This document shows positions 12,315 to 25,953 of a stretch of 64,000 bases of DNA, one piece after another. Origin of the DNA: Typhlomys cinereus (taxonomy: Eukaryota; Chordata; Mammalia; Rodentia; Platacanthomyidae); contig JALPQD010000142.1 of the NCBI GenBank assembly GCA_023101885.1, forward strand, positions 3,246,121 to 3,310,120, in the 5' to 3' direction. Made by a program: the position numbers and the translations under genes. The notes below the pieces were generated by a model. That model was not told where the DNA came from. It saw nothing but the letters and a program-made list of their open reading frames with translations, and did no database searches. Numbering within the stretch: the stretch's first letter is position 1; every line of letters begins with the position of its first letter.

Positions 12315-12657
12315 TGTCATGGTTTGAAATGTGTCCCCCACAGTCTCATGTGTTTGGCAAGGTCATGGCACCTTGAGAGGTGGAGCCTGGCTGGAGGAAG
12401 GCAGTCACAAGGGGTGGGCCTTGAGGTGGATTAGTCCCACCCTACTTCTAAGAGAAGTCTGCCTTTGCAGCAAGCAGCCTACAAGATTTCTGCAGTGATT
12501 TAGCCTTCTCCAGCTTTGGTCATTTAGCCATATCACTTCCACTATGAGAAACTGTATTTCCCCTCTGGAACCATAAGCTGAATAAATCTCTCTTTCTCCC
12601 TTAAATTGCTTGACTTTGGGTGCTCTCTTACAGCAATAATTAAGAATAACTGCTACA
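12315..12657 (+). mobile_element. Solo LTR, probably ERVL-MaLR type
   Basis: The 343-bp unit begins TG ('tgtcatggtttgaaatgtgt') and ends CA ('aataactgctaca'). It is flanked by near-matching 5-bp direct repeats (ATCCC at 12310-12314, ATTCC at 12658-12662), the duplication size typical of this class. The internal order resembles mammalian MaLR LTRs: the 'tcatgtgtttgg' region, 'aggtggagcctggctggagg', 'gggtgggccttgaggtggat', and an AATAAA signal at 12581-12586 near the 3' end. No internal region or partner LTR is adjacent, so it is a solo LTR. The family name comes from memory of the LTR layout and should be checked. Confidence 0.7.
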
Positions 12658-13009
12658 ATTCCTGATCAGGTTTACTGAAGATGGTCCTCAGTTGTGATTT
12701 TCTGATTCATTCACCTTTGATTGGAGACTTATGTCTGAGCAGGAAGACTTTGCAAGTAAAGAATTATTCTCTCCATATCATACTAGGAACATAGTAAGAA
12801 AACTGTCAATATAGATCATTCTCTCCATATAATGTATTGAAATAGCAAAATAAAATTCCCACTTACTCCGCATTGGTGCCAAGATTCCATTACCTGATTG
12901 AAGTGTTAAGGCATTTCTGGTAAATCTCAATTTCTTCCTTCCATAAGTCATAGTTACTTATAAAGAATTTTTTATTAAGATCATATTATCAATTGTCTGT
13001 TCAATTATT
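12658..13009. other. Intergenic, nothing recognised
   Basis: Mixed sequence between the solo LTR and a pyrimidine-rich stretch. Nothing recognised. Confidence 0.5.
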
Positions 13010-13190
13010 TTTATTATTTTTATTTTAATGAGGATTTTTCACAAGCAAACAAAATGAATTATATTGCCACCATTTCCTCCCCAATCTCCCTCTCCTCTCT
13101 TCCCTCCCCTCCCACTTACCTCCTCTCTAACTCTCTCCTACCCTCTTCAATCCAGCAATGTTCTTCCCACCTTTTTATCATGAGTATGTG
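13010..13190 (-). mobile_element. Possible old L1 3' end, minus strand
   Basis: An AT-rich start and a pyrimidine-rich run at 13070-13145 mirror the reverse complement of the L1 purine tract and tail. The terminal motif is too diverged to be sure. Confidence 0.35.
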
Positions 13191-13779
13191 GATATCAGTG
13201 TTCTCAAATGGGTCCCTGTGTTGGTATCTTGTTAAGAATTTTGATTAAGCATCTAACAACATTGTCTACAGAATTTGAAATTCTTCCACGTAGCATATTT
13301 TTCTAATGATTTGCACATGCTAATATTATTCAGTCTTTAGAGAAAATTGGCTATTACATCATGATATAATATCCTCTACTAGAACACAAAATTTGGCTGG
13401 AGGGTAGCTCTTTTGGCCTAAGGCTACTCTTAACAGAGACCTCAGACAAAATGAGAGAGAAATCAATGCTATAAAAATCACATTCACGAATATGGATTTG
13501 TTCGACTTGTTAAAGATACCCAATTAAATGACTTTTCTGCCAAAAAAAATAAATCCTCACATAAAACGAGTGCTCCACAGGAATGGAGCCATTATTTATC
13601 TTAGCAATGCCTTGATATAAACCCAAGTGAAAAGAATGGAATATTTTAGTATGATAAACAGCACTATAATTTATATTCAAGGGATTATACCAGATTTCAT
13701 ATAATTGAGGAAAGAACAAAGTGTTGAATTAGAGGAGATAAATACAGAGTTTCATGTGCACATTTGTAGACATATGAGA
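13191..13779. other. Intergenic, nothing recognised
   Basis: AT-rich DNA with no repeat family or gene that I can support. Confidence 0.5.
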
Positions 13780-13975
13780 AGAGGGGGTCTGTGGAGACAA
13801 TTCAGACATTAAAGCAACTTCTGAGAAACCAAAAGGATTGGAATTCTGATTCAAGATCTCACATGAAATGCCAGGAGTGAATTTGTCTAAGAGTAATTTC
13901 ATCCTCAGATAGTAGAGATTGGAAATTCCAAGTAGGGTGCCAGCTAAATCTACCCTAGTAGTAGGCTGTACAGAA
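13780..13975 (+). mobile_element. Diverged B4-like SINE
   Basis: The order of weakly conserved blocks fits a B4 SINE: a tRNA-like head 'gtctgtggagacaattcaga', the block 'ttctgattcaagatctcaca' at the B-box position, and 'aatgccaggagtgaatttg' after it. A CA/AAAT-rich stretch follows at 14000-14065. The match is by eye and weak. Confidence 0.45.
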
Positions 13976-14265
13976 CTATACTTGCATGCATACACAGTGT
14001 ATTATTCGCACATGTAAATACAAAATACACAAAACTTAACACCCAACAAACATACAAAATAAAATAATTTTTTTCCAAAATGTATTCTTTTTGGCAAGCA
14101 GATTTTTTTGTAAAATGGAGATAATTAGTTAAGAGACGTGCTTTTTAAACATTTTATTAATGATCGATTCATAAATAATGATTAATTCTCTATTCAGGGA
14201 GTTATTTCTAATATCAGTTTATATTTCCAGAGTTCTTGAGCCTTGGCAAAGATATTCTTCCTTAG

Positions 14266-14747
<482 letters not shown>

Positions 14748-17700
14748 TTAAGATACAGAATTCCCATGGCAGAAACAATGCATAACGGATTATCTTTCTA
14801 CTTGGGCATGCCAGCTTCTGACAAAGTTTTACATTCTTAAAAATAATTCATATCAGCTGTGATCAAGCACAACTTTCTCCAGGAGCATCTGCTAAATTTA
14901 CAAGTTAATGGAAACAAAAAGCATGGCAGTTTTGAATTAAGTTAGATTTTGTTAGCTTGTTTGTAGAAAAAAATTATTAGGGAAATCTATGTATGAAATA
15001 TTTTCCTCTATGTTTTAAATATTTGCCAGTTTGGATGAAAACCATGGATTTTCTGTATCTTTGGACAATGTATTCATTAGAGATTTCCAACTGCAAACTT
15101 TCTCTTAGACTCACAGCAAATCAGTTTTCTTGTTCAGGACCTGTAAAGCAATTCTAATGATCTGAACAAGCCCAGAGGCTCTTCAAAGACTTTATGAGGA
15201 AAATTAATTGAGGATTCACTGTCCCTGGAATTTATTGCCATTGGCACTTAATATCTCAGACAAATTCTCTCTCATATGTTAATAAATTAATGTGGCATTT
15301 TAGAGCTTCTCTAGTTGCCTTTTCTCACCCGTTATTGTTCTCATATCACCATAATTATAACCAAAATTATATAATTCCATACATCAGCCTTGACTACCTA
15401 TTCACTAGTTGATGCATGAGAATTTTGTAAGACTATCAATTTAACCTAACCATTTCACTATCTGAATCATTACATGATATTCAGAGTTAATTGGCAATTG
15501 TTCCTTTCTGTTTCAATTGTCTTGTTCCAAGTTGAGTTTTGCTTAAGGGAAATTAGCCTGACAGTATGAAGAGAGAAGGCAATGTTTGAAGACAGAAAGA
15601 TACCCACATTGTTCATCAAAAGAAACTTAATTGTGCTCAGGGCTGTAGGCAAGGTGGCTATACACTTTCTTCCTGCTGCTTCTTTGTGGTTCTGTCCTGT
15701 TGTGCTGTTATTTGAAGACTGGACTAAGATAAAGTTCTGCTATTTTTCACCAGCACATTTGCTAGGGACTTTCTGAAATATCTTTTCACTGACTAAAGTT
15801 CCTACATACATTCTATTTTAGGCTTCATGTTCTATGTGAAGAGGGAAAGAAGGGTTATCTTCAATAAAGGCTGGCTTTATATCAGAAATTAAAGTGGTTG
15901 TGTCAATCCTAAGATAGGAACGCCATCATTTGTTAAAATTACTGTCCACTCTTAAACCATCATGACTGCATACTTTTATGCATGCATAAGTGAAGATCTG
16001 TACACTCATCTGTAAACATCTGTGTTGATTGTGAGAACATGGAGCTGGCAAGGACATGGATATGATAGAGAAGCAGATCACAGTCTTTATCAAAGTTGCA
16101 GCTGATGTATTATGACTCAGTTGTATGGGGACCATGAATGACATTGGAGGAAGCAAAAGACAAATTGGCGTACTACAACAAAGACATCATTCAGAAAAAT
16201 AAGCAAGCATACCCATCCATGCCATGGTATGAAATTACTTTCATCTTTAATAAATCATAAATGTGTATATACACTGAAGGATTGTTTTGAATAAATTTGT
16301 GATTCATCATTAGAAAAAAAAGATACTCAAATTAGCTCAAATGCCCCTAATTCACTTCCTGAACAGACACAAAGGAAGACCTTGGATGCCTGGTTTCATG
16401 TGTGCCTCAGTCGAAAGCTGAGCATACAGAGCCACAGAAGCTGAAGAAACAGAAGGTCCTGAAGTTGAACAAAAATTTAAAATATTATTGAGTAGTTTGT
16501 CAGAAATAGACTTCAACAAAATTTAAGTCGACAGAGCTATTTGGAAACTGCTTTAGCCCTTCTCTGAGAGTGTGGCCTACATTTTCAGCTTCTCACTAGA
16601 GACTTAAGTAGAGTGTGATTTGTGTGACCTTTCTCATTTTGATAAGAACAATTTAAGAATCAGGCTGATTTCTGCCTAATCAGCAGGGATGTTGAGAAAT
16701 GACTCCTGCAGTTTCTGCTGACACTTATTTATAGGATTTGCTGATAGTAGATAAGGAGACATGAGAATGTGAAAACCCAAGGGTGGGTATAAGAAGAGTG
16801 GATGGCAAGTCAGATGCACTATCTAGTTAATTCCAGAAAAAAGAAACTGAAACTCTGAAGTTACTTGGAAGATTCACCTGGCGAATATAAAAGACAGGAG
16901 ACATAAAGATCAACAACTGCAAACCTGTTGTTTCAGTGTTGTGTAAAAAAGGAGTTTCTATTAGTCATATTGTAATATTACAATAATCTTTCTTATGTGG
17001 ATGCTCTAAGAAAATGTATACATATTTGAAAGAAATGCATCATGTATCTCCCATATTCTTTTGTCGATTTGCCACAAAGCAGTTTCTTATGGTTAACAAA
17101 GAGAAAATTAGCAGTATACTTTGAGTTAGATGAGACCTGTAACATCGTCTCCCTTCCCCAGAAATATTCTACTGTAATTTTTGATTGGGTTAGCAAAGAA
17201 TGCACTTCACAGATGTATGAATGTCTATCAGGCACTACATGGTGCTTAATGTGCAGAGCAGCTTCAACTGTATGTTGTAATGTTTTTTTCTTAAGAATAT
17301 TTCTGTTCTATGTAGGAATAGTAAAAGCAAAATGATCTTTACCTTCTCTCTGGGACATGATATTGCAATGGATTTTGGTTTGACAGGAAGCAGGAAGTAG
17401 ATTCGGGTCTTTCCATTGGAATTTCACTCTTTCGGATTTCATGCTATAAATCATGTCAGCGAGGGCATGCATGCTCCCTAGTAACAAACATAAGCACTTT
17501 ATTCATACATTCAGTGACTGAGGAAATGTTAGCTCTAGTTCCAAGCAGATACAACAAGCTACATAATCCAATAATTAGCCCATTAGAGATTTGGTTCATA
17601 TATTTCTTTATTTCAAATCAGAGGCTTAATATAGCTTGCTTTTGCATAGCAATATTACTGTAGTCCTTGGGACAAAGCATTCCAGTAACACTTATGTGTT

Positions 17701-19321
17701 TCTATTTCTACACCAAGTAATTATGCAAGCATATTTTTGCATGTCCCTCTGGTCACAAACAAAATTGTTTTATATGTATCTGTTATATTGCTACAGAGTC
17801 CTTGAAATTAAGGAAAGGAATCTGAATCAATTGGCTGAGTTTCATAAATTGAGAAACAATGTCTTTGATTTGAACTTCTGATCATCCTCAATTTATTTTT
17901 GATTATATATATATATGTACTAAGTAGAATGTGTACTGTAGATCTATTTGACTCTAGGTGTGGCATGATCATGGGTTGATACAATTACTTTCAGAATCCT
18001 TGCAAACAGCTTGATGCTAATGATGTAAGATGCTCTCGCTAACCATCCCTTACCTCCTCTTAATTCTAGGTGCCATGTTGGTTATTGCTTTTGAAGAGTC
18101 AGGTTATGTATGTATATTGCATCTATCCTTTTTACATAGTGGAATTGCTATTGGACAACCATATTGTGCTAATGCACTCTCATCTTTAGATTCCTTATTA
18201 TTTTCCTGAATAGTATATCTTTTGGATATTAAATTTTATAATTTGTGAGTTATATCAGTTTAACTAAGAGTCCTTCATTATGCCATTAGACATTTATTAG
18301 ATATTAGATATCTGTTGCAACAATTCTTACACTTGTCACTTCCTCAGGTTTGCATGCTCCTGAGACCTATCCAAAGGGCTTACTACCATTGTTGCCTAAC
18401 CATTGTCAGATTGTCCTTATATTAAGCCAGTTTAGCAAAATTCTTGCCTACATTAATGTAGAAAACATAGAACATAGTAATAATAATAAGCACATGGATT
18501 AAGTGAAGAAGATATCTAGAAGAAGTGTTGAAAGGGTCAATTGCAATTTTCAGCATTGCATAAAAGGTAGTAAATATAAAACCTTTTTACACTTTTAAAT
18601 AAAACAAAGGTAGAATGCATTATTCAAGTTTCTCTTCTCATTATTGACAACAAAAATATTTGATTAAAAAATTGGTGGGGAAAATGTATTTGCATCTATT
18701 TAATTGAACTTTAGGAGCCTCAGAAAATAAAAGATGGCATCTTTCAGAAATGCTTCATAAACTCCTGGAACTTGGAACTCTAAGGACATTGTCTCTCAGA
18801 ATCATCAAAAATAGGTGAACTCATTTTGAAGAGATCAGCTCATGTATGTTTTGTCTAAAGGACTAGATTATGAATTAATTCTAGGAATCTTGAAAGGATT
18901 ACAATTTAACTTCAGTCATATTTTACTTAATGGAAAGTATACATTCTGAGAAGAGAGTCACAAGTGATGTAACCATTTTGCCAAACACACATACTTGCAC
19001 AAGCTTAAACTAGACAATTTTGTCTTACAGAATAACAAACTTGTATGAGGATTGCCATTGACCAAACTGATTGTAAGTATAATTGTATATTTGGTTGGTC
19101 TGAAAGTAATAGAGACCATGAAAATAGTTCTCTGGATTCCAAATTGCTTGTAATTACATCATGAATTAAAGGAACTATATTGAAAGAGTACACAATTCAA
19201 AATAGGTAATTAAAAAGATGTAACCACAAATCCAAAGGGAAGAACAAAGCACTCTGGGTAAGTTACTTCAGATCAAAACAATGAAAACTGAAATAATGTT
19301 CAGAAATTATCTATGATAAAA
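14748..19321. other. Intergenic, no recognised gene
   Basis: A long AT-rich stretch without recognisable repeats. Open frames of 60-97 codons near 15470-15776, 15926-16156, 16993-17335 and 17636-17881 overlap on both strands, show no domain and look like chance. The interval 16330-16850 is less AT-rich than the rest, but I cannot assign it. A sequence matching the interferon-response consensus at 16841-16854 is listed separately. Confidence 0.5.
16841..16854 (+). promoter_or_regulatory. Sequence match to interferon-stimulated response element consensus
   Basis: The bases 'aagaaactgaaact' fit the ISRE consensus (GAAANNGAAACT). No promoter or gene is recognised nearby, and one such match in 64 kb is not improbable. 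Confidence 0.2.
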
Positions 19322-19338
19322 ACTTCTATTTATTTGTT

Positions 19339-19394
<56 letters not shown>

Positions 19395-19642
19395 TGTGTG
19401 TGTGTTTCAGAGGATTGTGTGTCCCTGTGGGGGACTAAAGGTGACTTTAGAAATCACGCTGGATTACTTCTAATTCATTTTTGCTTGACTCTGGGATTTC
19501 CCAGGCTCTGCCCACCAGGGCAGGAAGTACAGTCCTTAGCTGCTCCCACCTGGCATTTGTTTACATAGGTCCTGGGATACAAACTCAGACCTCCTGTCTG
19601 TGAGGCAATATCTTATCTTAACCCTTGAGTCATTTCACCAGG
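19322..19642 (-). mobile_element. B2-like SINE, minus strand
   Basis: The reverse-complement head lies at the right end ('gagtcatttcaccagg', a diverged form of 'gagccatctctccagccc'). The shared body block 'gggatttcccaggctctgcc' and 'tcctgggatacaaactcaga' (B-box region) are present. The tail side is a long (TG)n run. It matches the SINEs at 11960 and 49157. Confidence 0.88.
19341..19406. repeat. (TG)n microsatellite in SINE tail
   Basis: About 32 TG units with one TATG, in the tail position of the minus-strand SINE. Confidence 0.97.
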
Positions 19643-21827
19643 TAAACAATTACCTATGTTATTTATTTTCAGAAGTGCTATGGACAGGTAATGGCCGTGA
19701 CCTCAAATTCTTCTACTATGTGAGCATGTGACAGAAACATGATCTTTTCATTCTGCTAATACAGTATATAAGAGCAGAAGGTATTACCTATCTTTACATT
19801 TCACTTTACTTCAATGTAAAGAGTATCTCATCAATTATACACTTTATAAATAAACCTTACCTGTACATTGGCCTGATGAATTGATACTACTTTGTACCTT
19901 CAGGAATAAGCCAAAGACAAAACTAAATATGAACTTTGGGGAAATTTAGGAGGCACTTGAAGTCTTCTGCTTATGGGGGGAAAAGAAATGATTTTTCATG
20001 TAAGAACTTTGATGTTAAAAAGTTGTTTTCATATTCTTTGAAGTTCTTTCCTAGACAGCCAGGATTTTTGTCACATATCTTTGAAAATAACTGATACTAG
20101 ATATATTTCAGTTAGTAAAAAGCAATGGAAGTGAATATATTACATGGGATACCAGGACTGCTTCTACTGTATATACTGGGAAGCATTTTTGGCAACTTGA
20201 AGCAACAATTTAGAAATGTAATTAGCTTGACTCCGTTAGTATGAGGAATCCTAGTCCATACGGATGGTTTCTGTCCATATGGATTCTCAACATTTCAAAA
20301 CAAGTCAGACTTTCATGTCAGCCCAGCTCAGGTGCCAGACATATTAGTTAGGCCACCTGTAGACAGTTTCCAAGCATAGTCATTTTGTGACTCCCAACTA
20401 CTGAAATTTCCCAGATATTTTGAAAAACTTAAAAAACATGCTTGATATGTCCTTTCTGGATTGGACTTCTTAAAATAAAAGGTGTTTTTCCTGCATTTGT
20501 AAGTTTGGGGGAAAATTTGTTATATCACAATAGTAAATGGGGCATATGTTTCAAAGGTAGTACTCTAGCTTTTACACTTAATATGCAGCTGTTGAATAAT
20601 TGGTCCCCAAGTTTTTTGTTGTTGTTTATCATCAAGAAAGAGTACCACACATTTACACAACAAGAGGATGCCTAACAAAAGTTTTGTTATAGAAGGTCTC
20701 AGAATTCTGTTTAATTAAGTAAAAGTAATTATATAAAATAATCAAGTAAAAATAACAACAGCATAAAAGGAAGTACAATAACATATTATTGTTTTAAATT
20801 TAATCATAAAGTATCAACTTGTCATTAATAAAGACTGCATTTATGTTCCATTCTACAGACTCACTAACTCAAGCAAACACCATTCATCTTTACAATCAAC
20901 ATGTGAGTATCCCATCCAGCTTTGGATTTCAAATTTAGCTGCCATTAATAATGAAACTCTCAAGGAACTACAAATAGACAATCATGTTTTCAATCTGATT
21001 AAGGAGATACATCAAAAATAATTCCAAATCAATATAATAGTAAAAAACAAAAAAAATGTGGAATGTTATTATAGGTATTCCTAATAGTATGGCATTCAGA
21101 AGCATCATATTCCCTGAAAATTTCTAGCACTAGCAGAGCAAAGTAAAATGAAAGAGATTTAAAAGAATGTTAAGAAACTTTCAATAATTTTGGATATAGT
21201 TGTACTCATTAAAATTTTTTAAAAATATGAAATTTATAAAAAATAATCAATGATTTCAAATGGTCACAAGATGCACGATCAATTCCACCAACATATTTTA
21301 GGTGAAATTGTAGGAAATAAAATAAGACATTAAACTTAAACCTTATTTTCTGCATGTCCCACAAATATGAAATAATTAACAGGAAAATCTAGCAAAATTG
21401 GACGAAAGCTGTATTTTGAAACTTTAAAAATTTTTAAAAATTTTAAAGTAGGTTTAAGATAAATTTAAAAGCCAATGTAAATAGAGAGTCACACATTTTT
21501 CATAGTTTGGGAATGTTATGATTGCAAGGCCAGTTTAATAACACATTTAAAATTATATCACATTAATTGTTTCACCACATTTTGATAGTAGACAATCAAA
21601 TTTTAGAACTATTGGCAAATATATATCACCTAAATGTAACAGATTTAAAAACTGCAAAATTGTACAACCTAATATTTAAATTACTTATTCCAAATTTAAA
21701 TATTAAAAATTCTGTTATTTTAACATTAAAAAGAACTGAAAACACATTGTAGTCATTAATGTTAAAATGAAAAAAATCGGTAAGAAAATATGAAAGTCAA
21801 CTTTATTATGACTTGATCTCTTGCTTC
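19643..21827. other. Intergenic, nothing recognised
   Basis: Very AT-rich. A 9-bp-armed AT palindrome lies at about 21421-21449 ('actttaaaa' and 'ttttaaagt'). No gene or repeat family recognised. Confidence 0.5.
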
Positions 21828-22400
21828 AAATGATCCTAGTGCCTTGAGCCTTCTTCCTGTGATACATGCTAAGACTTTGCGGGGGTCATTGACATGTCAG
21901 CCATTGTGCAGGTCAGGCAAACTCCAAATATGGCTACTGCAGTCCTAACTTGTATGGAGTATCTTGCATATTGTTGGTCCTCCCCATCTTTAGGCTCTTA
22001 CACTCTTTCCACCCCCTCTTCCTCAAGGTTCCCTGAATTTGAGCATGAGAAGAGAGTTGGATGATCTGGTTCCAGGTGATTAATGTAGGGTCTTTGATGC
22101 TCTGAATTATGGTTTGTTGTTGTTTTCAGTTTTGATTTTCCTGCACTGCCCTTGGCTGCATCCTGATTGGTATGGAAGGTCACCTCTTAACCAAAGATAA
22201 AAAAAGACTTTTTAAATGAAGATCTTAATATAAGAGGAAACTCAAAGCTAGATGGAAGAATAGGAATAAGACACAGTAGTGTGTGGGGGCGATTAGTGTC
22301 CCATTTGCAGGATGGTTACCTTGTATCTGCCAGTCCCTATATTGATGAGGTCAAACCTCTTCACTCAGAAGTGATCAGGAAAGGAGTGAGAGTGAGCTGC
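21828..22400 (-). mobile_element. Inverted 5' part of a twin-primed L1 (3' UTR segment)
   Basis: This interval aligns in antisense with the L1 3' UTR: compare the left edge 'atcctagtgccttgagcc' with the reverse complement of 43265-43300, and 'ctcttacactctttccaccc' with 51016-51035 of the minus-strand L1-E. It covers roughly the equivalent of 42790-43290 in L1-C. It meets a plus-strand L1 tail at about 22400, which gives a 5'-inversion structure. Confidence 0.85.
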
Positions 22401-22690
22401 ACCAAACTAAAGGGGAGCCCAAGAAAGGGTGCTATGCCACTGAGTCCTTAATCCTCATTATGATGGAGGACTCAGAGGGAGGTTTGGCATTCATACAAAA
22501 GGATGTTCCAGGGGATAGGATGGAGAAAAAGGAAGGCACTGGGAGATGGGGAAAGAGAGAAAGGGTGAAAGAAAGGGGAAAAGGGTGGAGAGTGCAAGGG
22601 GGGACTGAGGAGAGAGGAGGGAGGGAGAGGACTGGGGTACCTATTGAGCTTGTATGACTTGGGGAAAAAAAGTGAGAGAAAAAAGACAAC
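22401..22690 (+). mobile_element. Direct 3' part of the twin-primed L1
   Basis: It begins at 'aaaggggagcccaag', equivalent to about 43337 of L1-C. It continues through 'ccactgagtcc' and the G-rich purine tract (22515-22630) to the terminal motif 'ggtacctattgagcttgtat' and an A-rich tail. Together with the inverted segment it forms one L1 insertion of about 0.86 kb. Confidence 0.88.
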
Positions 22691-25153
22691 TGTGAATCCA
22701 GACTGCAATATCTAACATAACACTCAAAATAAAAGAAATTAAAACTGCATGATTAAAAAAAGAAAATATGCAAGGAAATGCTATGATTTCTAATCAACAG
22801 AAATTTCTATAAAAAACTAATAATGAAGAAATAAATAATGTAGATACTATTGTTGAATCTGCAAAAAAACAAATTTGAAAAATTTGTTTTTCAAAAAGTT
22901 AAGTAAAATTGAAGTCACTTACTATACAAAAAGATTGTAATATTTAGTTTTAAGTTTTATCATTAGAAAAATAAAATTGGCTGAAAAGATCATATGCTAA
23001 AACTCAACCCGTGAGTGGCCAAAAATGAAAAGATCAACATCATGTAACATTTATGGTTCTACTGAAGTTATGTCATTCCTGTTTGTGATTAATCAGGCAG
23101 GAGCCAGACCTGGTTTCATGGAAATCTGGTCTCTGAAGTTGCATAGGACTCTACATATAATACTGTCCTGTTTTTGTTTGATAGCTCTATTCTCTCCATC
23201 TTGAAGTAGTCATAATTTATAAACAAGTTATCCAAAATGCTTAATTTAGACAGGTTCCCAAAGTATGGAATAAATCCTGGAGAATTTATTTAGTAAACAA
23301 CTTAGTATTTTATTATACTGACAATATAAATTCAGTTTTTCTATTGTTAATGAGCTATCAATGAAATTTAATGTTCAGGAAATAACTATAAATATTCATA
23401 GACACTTTTACAAAGTAGTTTGAATCAAGTCAGAAAATTGTGGTTTCCCCAAGTAATTGAATATTATTTAACAAATATAGCATATTATTGATCTTGCAGC
23501 AAAAATAAATCACAGCATCAAAGACTGAGTGGAAAAGCATATAACCCATGAATATATGCAAGTAATAGTTTATAACTTAATTGTTTTAACTTAAAAAGAG
23601 TTAAGCCCATTGGGAAAGGACCTAAGACATGTCACCCTTCAGAAGAGGGTTTTCATATTTGAAGAAATTTTCATATTGGAGGAAATCTCTGGGCCATGTG
23701 TGTCATGATTGTCCTTTGAAGTGAGAGACCATAACATAATAAGACCTTGAAATTCCTTGAAACACCACAGAATAAAAGATTTTATAAGCAAGGCAAGAAG
23801 CTCCACACCAAAGGACTTACTTAACTTAGCCTAGCCTAAATGCCAAGGGACAGTAAGGCAGGCATTAAGAAGAACCATAAGTTTATGTGGTAGCAGCCAC
23901 AGAGAAAGTCTTTGACTGTATTCTTCAGTAGTTGATTTCTCCCAGGTTGTTCTGGTCTCTTAAATTGGCATCTATATATCAGGTCTGTGATAACACAACA
24001 ATACTAAACAAATGGGAAGTGATTAGACTTTGTTTGACTTTTTCTGGGGAGATATATAGACTCTTTTCACCTCTGTGAGTGGGGACACTTACAAACAATC
24101 CCAGGACGCATTAAAAAACTGTCCACTGACACATCCCAAATCCTCCCACCCATCAAACTCCAGTGCCTCTATAATTTCCCCAAATCATGTACAACTGGAG
24201 TACATTCTTCATTGAGATTCTCAAACACATCCTCTAGCCTTTCCAAAAGGAAATGTCACCAGTCTTATTAAAGTGACCATATTCTAGGAAGTCACCTCAT
24301 TGCTCTGAGTACTATCTTTTCAGAATCTTTGGTAGATCACCATAGTAAATGTGGTTGGTAGTAACTAACAACATGCCAAGCTCAGAGGAATTGGCTATAA
24401 TCCAGAATATCAGCATGGAGAGAAAAATAACAGTGTTAGGTGGGCAAGTGCATACTATATATTTTGTTCTTTATATGGGTATGCAGGTGTTCACATTCAT
24501 CAGTCTAATTCAAAAATTCATGTATAAATAAATATCTAAAATGATGACCAGAAAAATGTGCATATGGCCATTTGCATTTCAAATTCAGAAAAGTAGAGCT
24601 TATTGAAGTAGAGCATTTACAGGGAAATACTATAGGCTGAAAATAATCAAGGGGTTGAGGAAATATTTGTCACACAATAGAAAATTAAGCGAGATAGGAG
24701 GAATAATCAAGAGAATTATTGTACCACAGTATGATGGTGAAGAATAATATACTCTGAAAATCATTAATGTGTCTTCATGATTTCAAGGATTCTCACCACA
24801 AAAATGGAGTTTTTCAAGGAAATGTGTGATAATTTTGATCATTGACACATCTCATAATGCAAAAATATTGTAAAACATCAGGTTGACTGTCATAATATTT
24901 CATTATCTTTAGCTAAAAAAATGGAATGTAAAGCTTGAGAACAACAACAAAAACACCAGGAGGGATTCATATTGAAGAAAATACTAAATAGAACATATCA
25001 CAAACTATAGCCTTAAATAGTATATTTTGTTTAATGTAAATTGTACAGCATATTCACATAGCAAATATTAATGTAACTAAAAATAAAATAAATATCTTCA
25101 TGTTGAATTTTATTTTAAAAAGGTGAATGAGACTGAGAAAAGAGCTTCATAAA
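22691..25153. other. Intergenic, no recognised gene
   Basis: AT-rich. The stretch 23590-24330 is less AT-rich, with no family that I can name; a diverged LTR is possible but unsupported. Nothing else recognised. Confidence 0.45.
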
Positions 25154-25166
25154 AATAATACTTTAT

Positions 25167-25953
25167 CAGGTCCCCAGGTTAACTGCGCAGTAACCAGCAC
25201 CTCTGCCCTTTCCTCCTGTCTGGGACACTCGCAGTCCAGGGAGGACACACTGCTCCCCAAGTTAATCCCCCCCAGCTGACCCCCAGGCTCCAGGTCACCA
25301 GCTTGTCCCAGCTCCTCCTACCAGTCAGTCAGAGCAGCACCCAGTCTGATCTGGACTGGGGAGAGCCCCTATGACACACCCCAGGTCCCCAGGTTAACTG
25401 TGCTGTCATCAGCACCTCTGCCCTTTCTGCATGCCCGGGATGCTCGTGGTCCAGGGAGGACAAACTGCTCATCAGAATTCAATACAGTCCAAAGAAAACC
25501 CAAGCAAAGCTATAGGGGACAAAGGCCACACATCTGAAGTCCATTAAAATCATCCTATCACATGGGAGAGAATCTTCACGTCCAGCCCAAAGATAAGTAA
25601 ATACCTTTTACCATTTTGTTCCTTTTAATTATTAATTACTGTAGTAACTTTTCCACAAAGACATCCCTAAAACATACACAACATCAGGGTCTATACCACT
25701 CACCCTCACATATCACCAAGGTATCAAATCTAAAAGTGCACTACCATACTAAAATTGACCCCGTCCACTAAACCTGACTTATTTGATGTAATAACAGTCT
25801 AATAGCCTCATCTAGGAAATAACAATAACAACAAGCATAACCACCACCAAGGCACACACTAGTAATAACTGCCTAAGAGTAGTGACACCAACTAATTCAG
25901 TTCAGTAAAAAACACACAGAAACAGAAAGAAGGTCTTAAGATACAAAACAACA
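25167..25953 (+). promoter_or_regulatory. L1-A 5' UTR with tandem promoter monomers
   Basis: A block beginning 'aggtccccaggttaactg' at 25168 recurs at 25383, an offset of 215 bases. The two copies remain similar for about 90 bases ('cagcacctctgccctttc', 'gtccagggaggaca'). This is a monomer array like those that drive mouse L1 transcription. The first unit appears complete and the second is cut where it joins the non-repeated part at about 25475 ('cagaattcaata'). The non-repeated part is shared with the 5' UTR of L1-C (37115-37620). Confidence 0.85.

Noticed and set aside
17042..17335. 97-codon open frame on the plus strand
   Set aside because: No recognisable domain, an overlapping antisense frame of similar length, and AT-rich DNA. 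It is consistent with chance.
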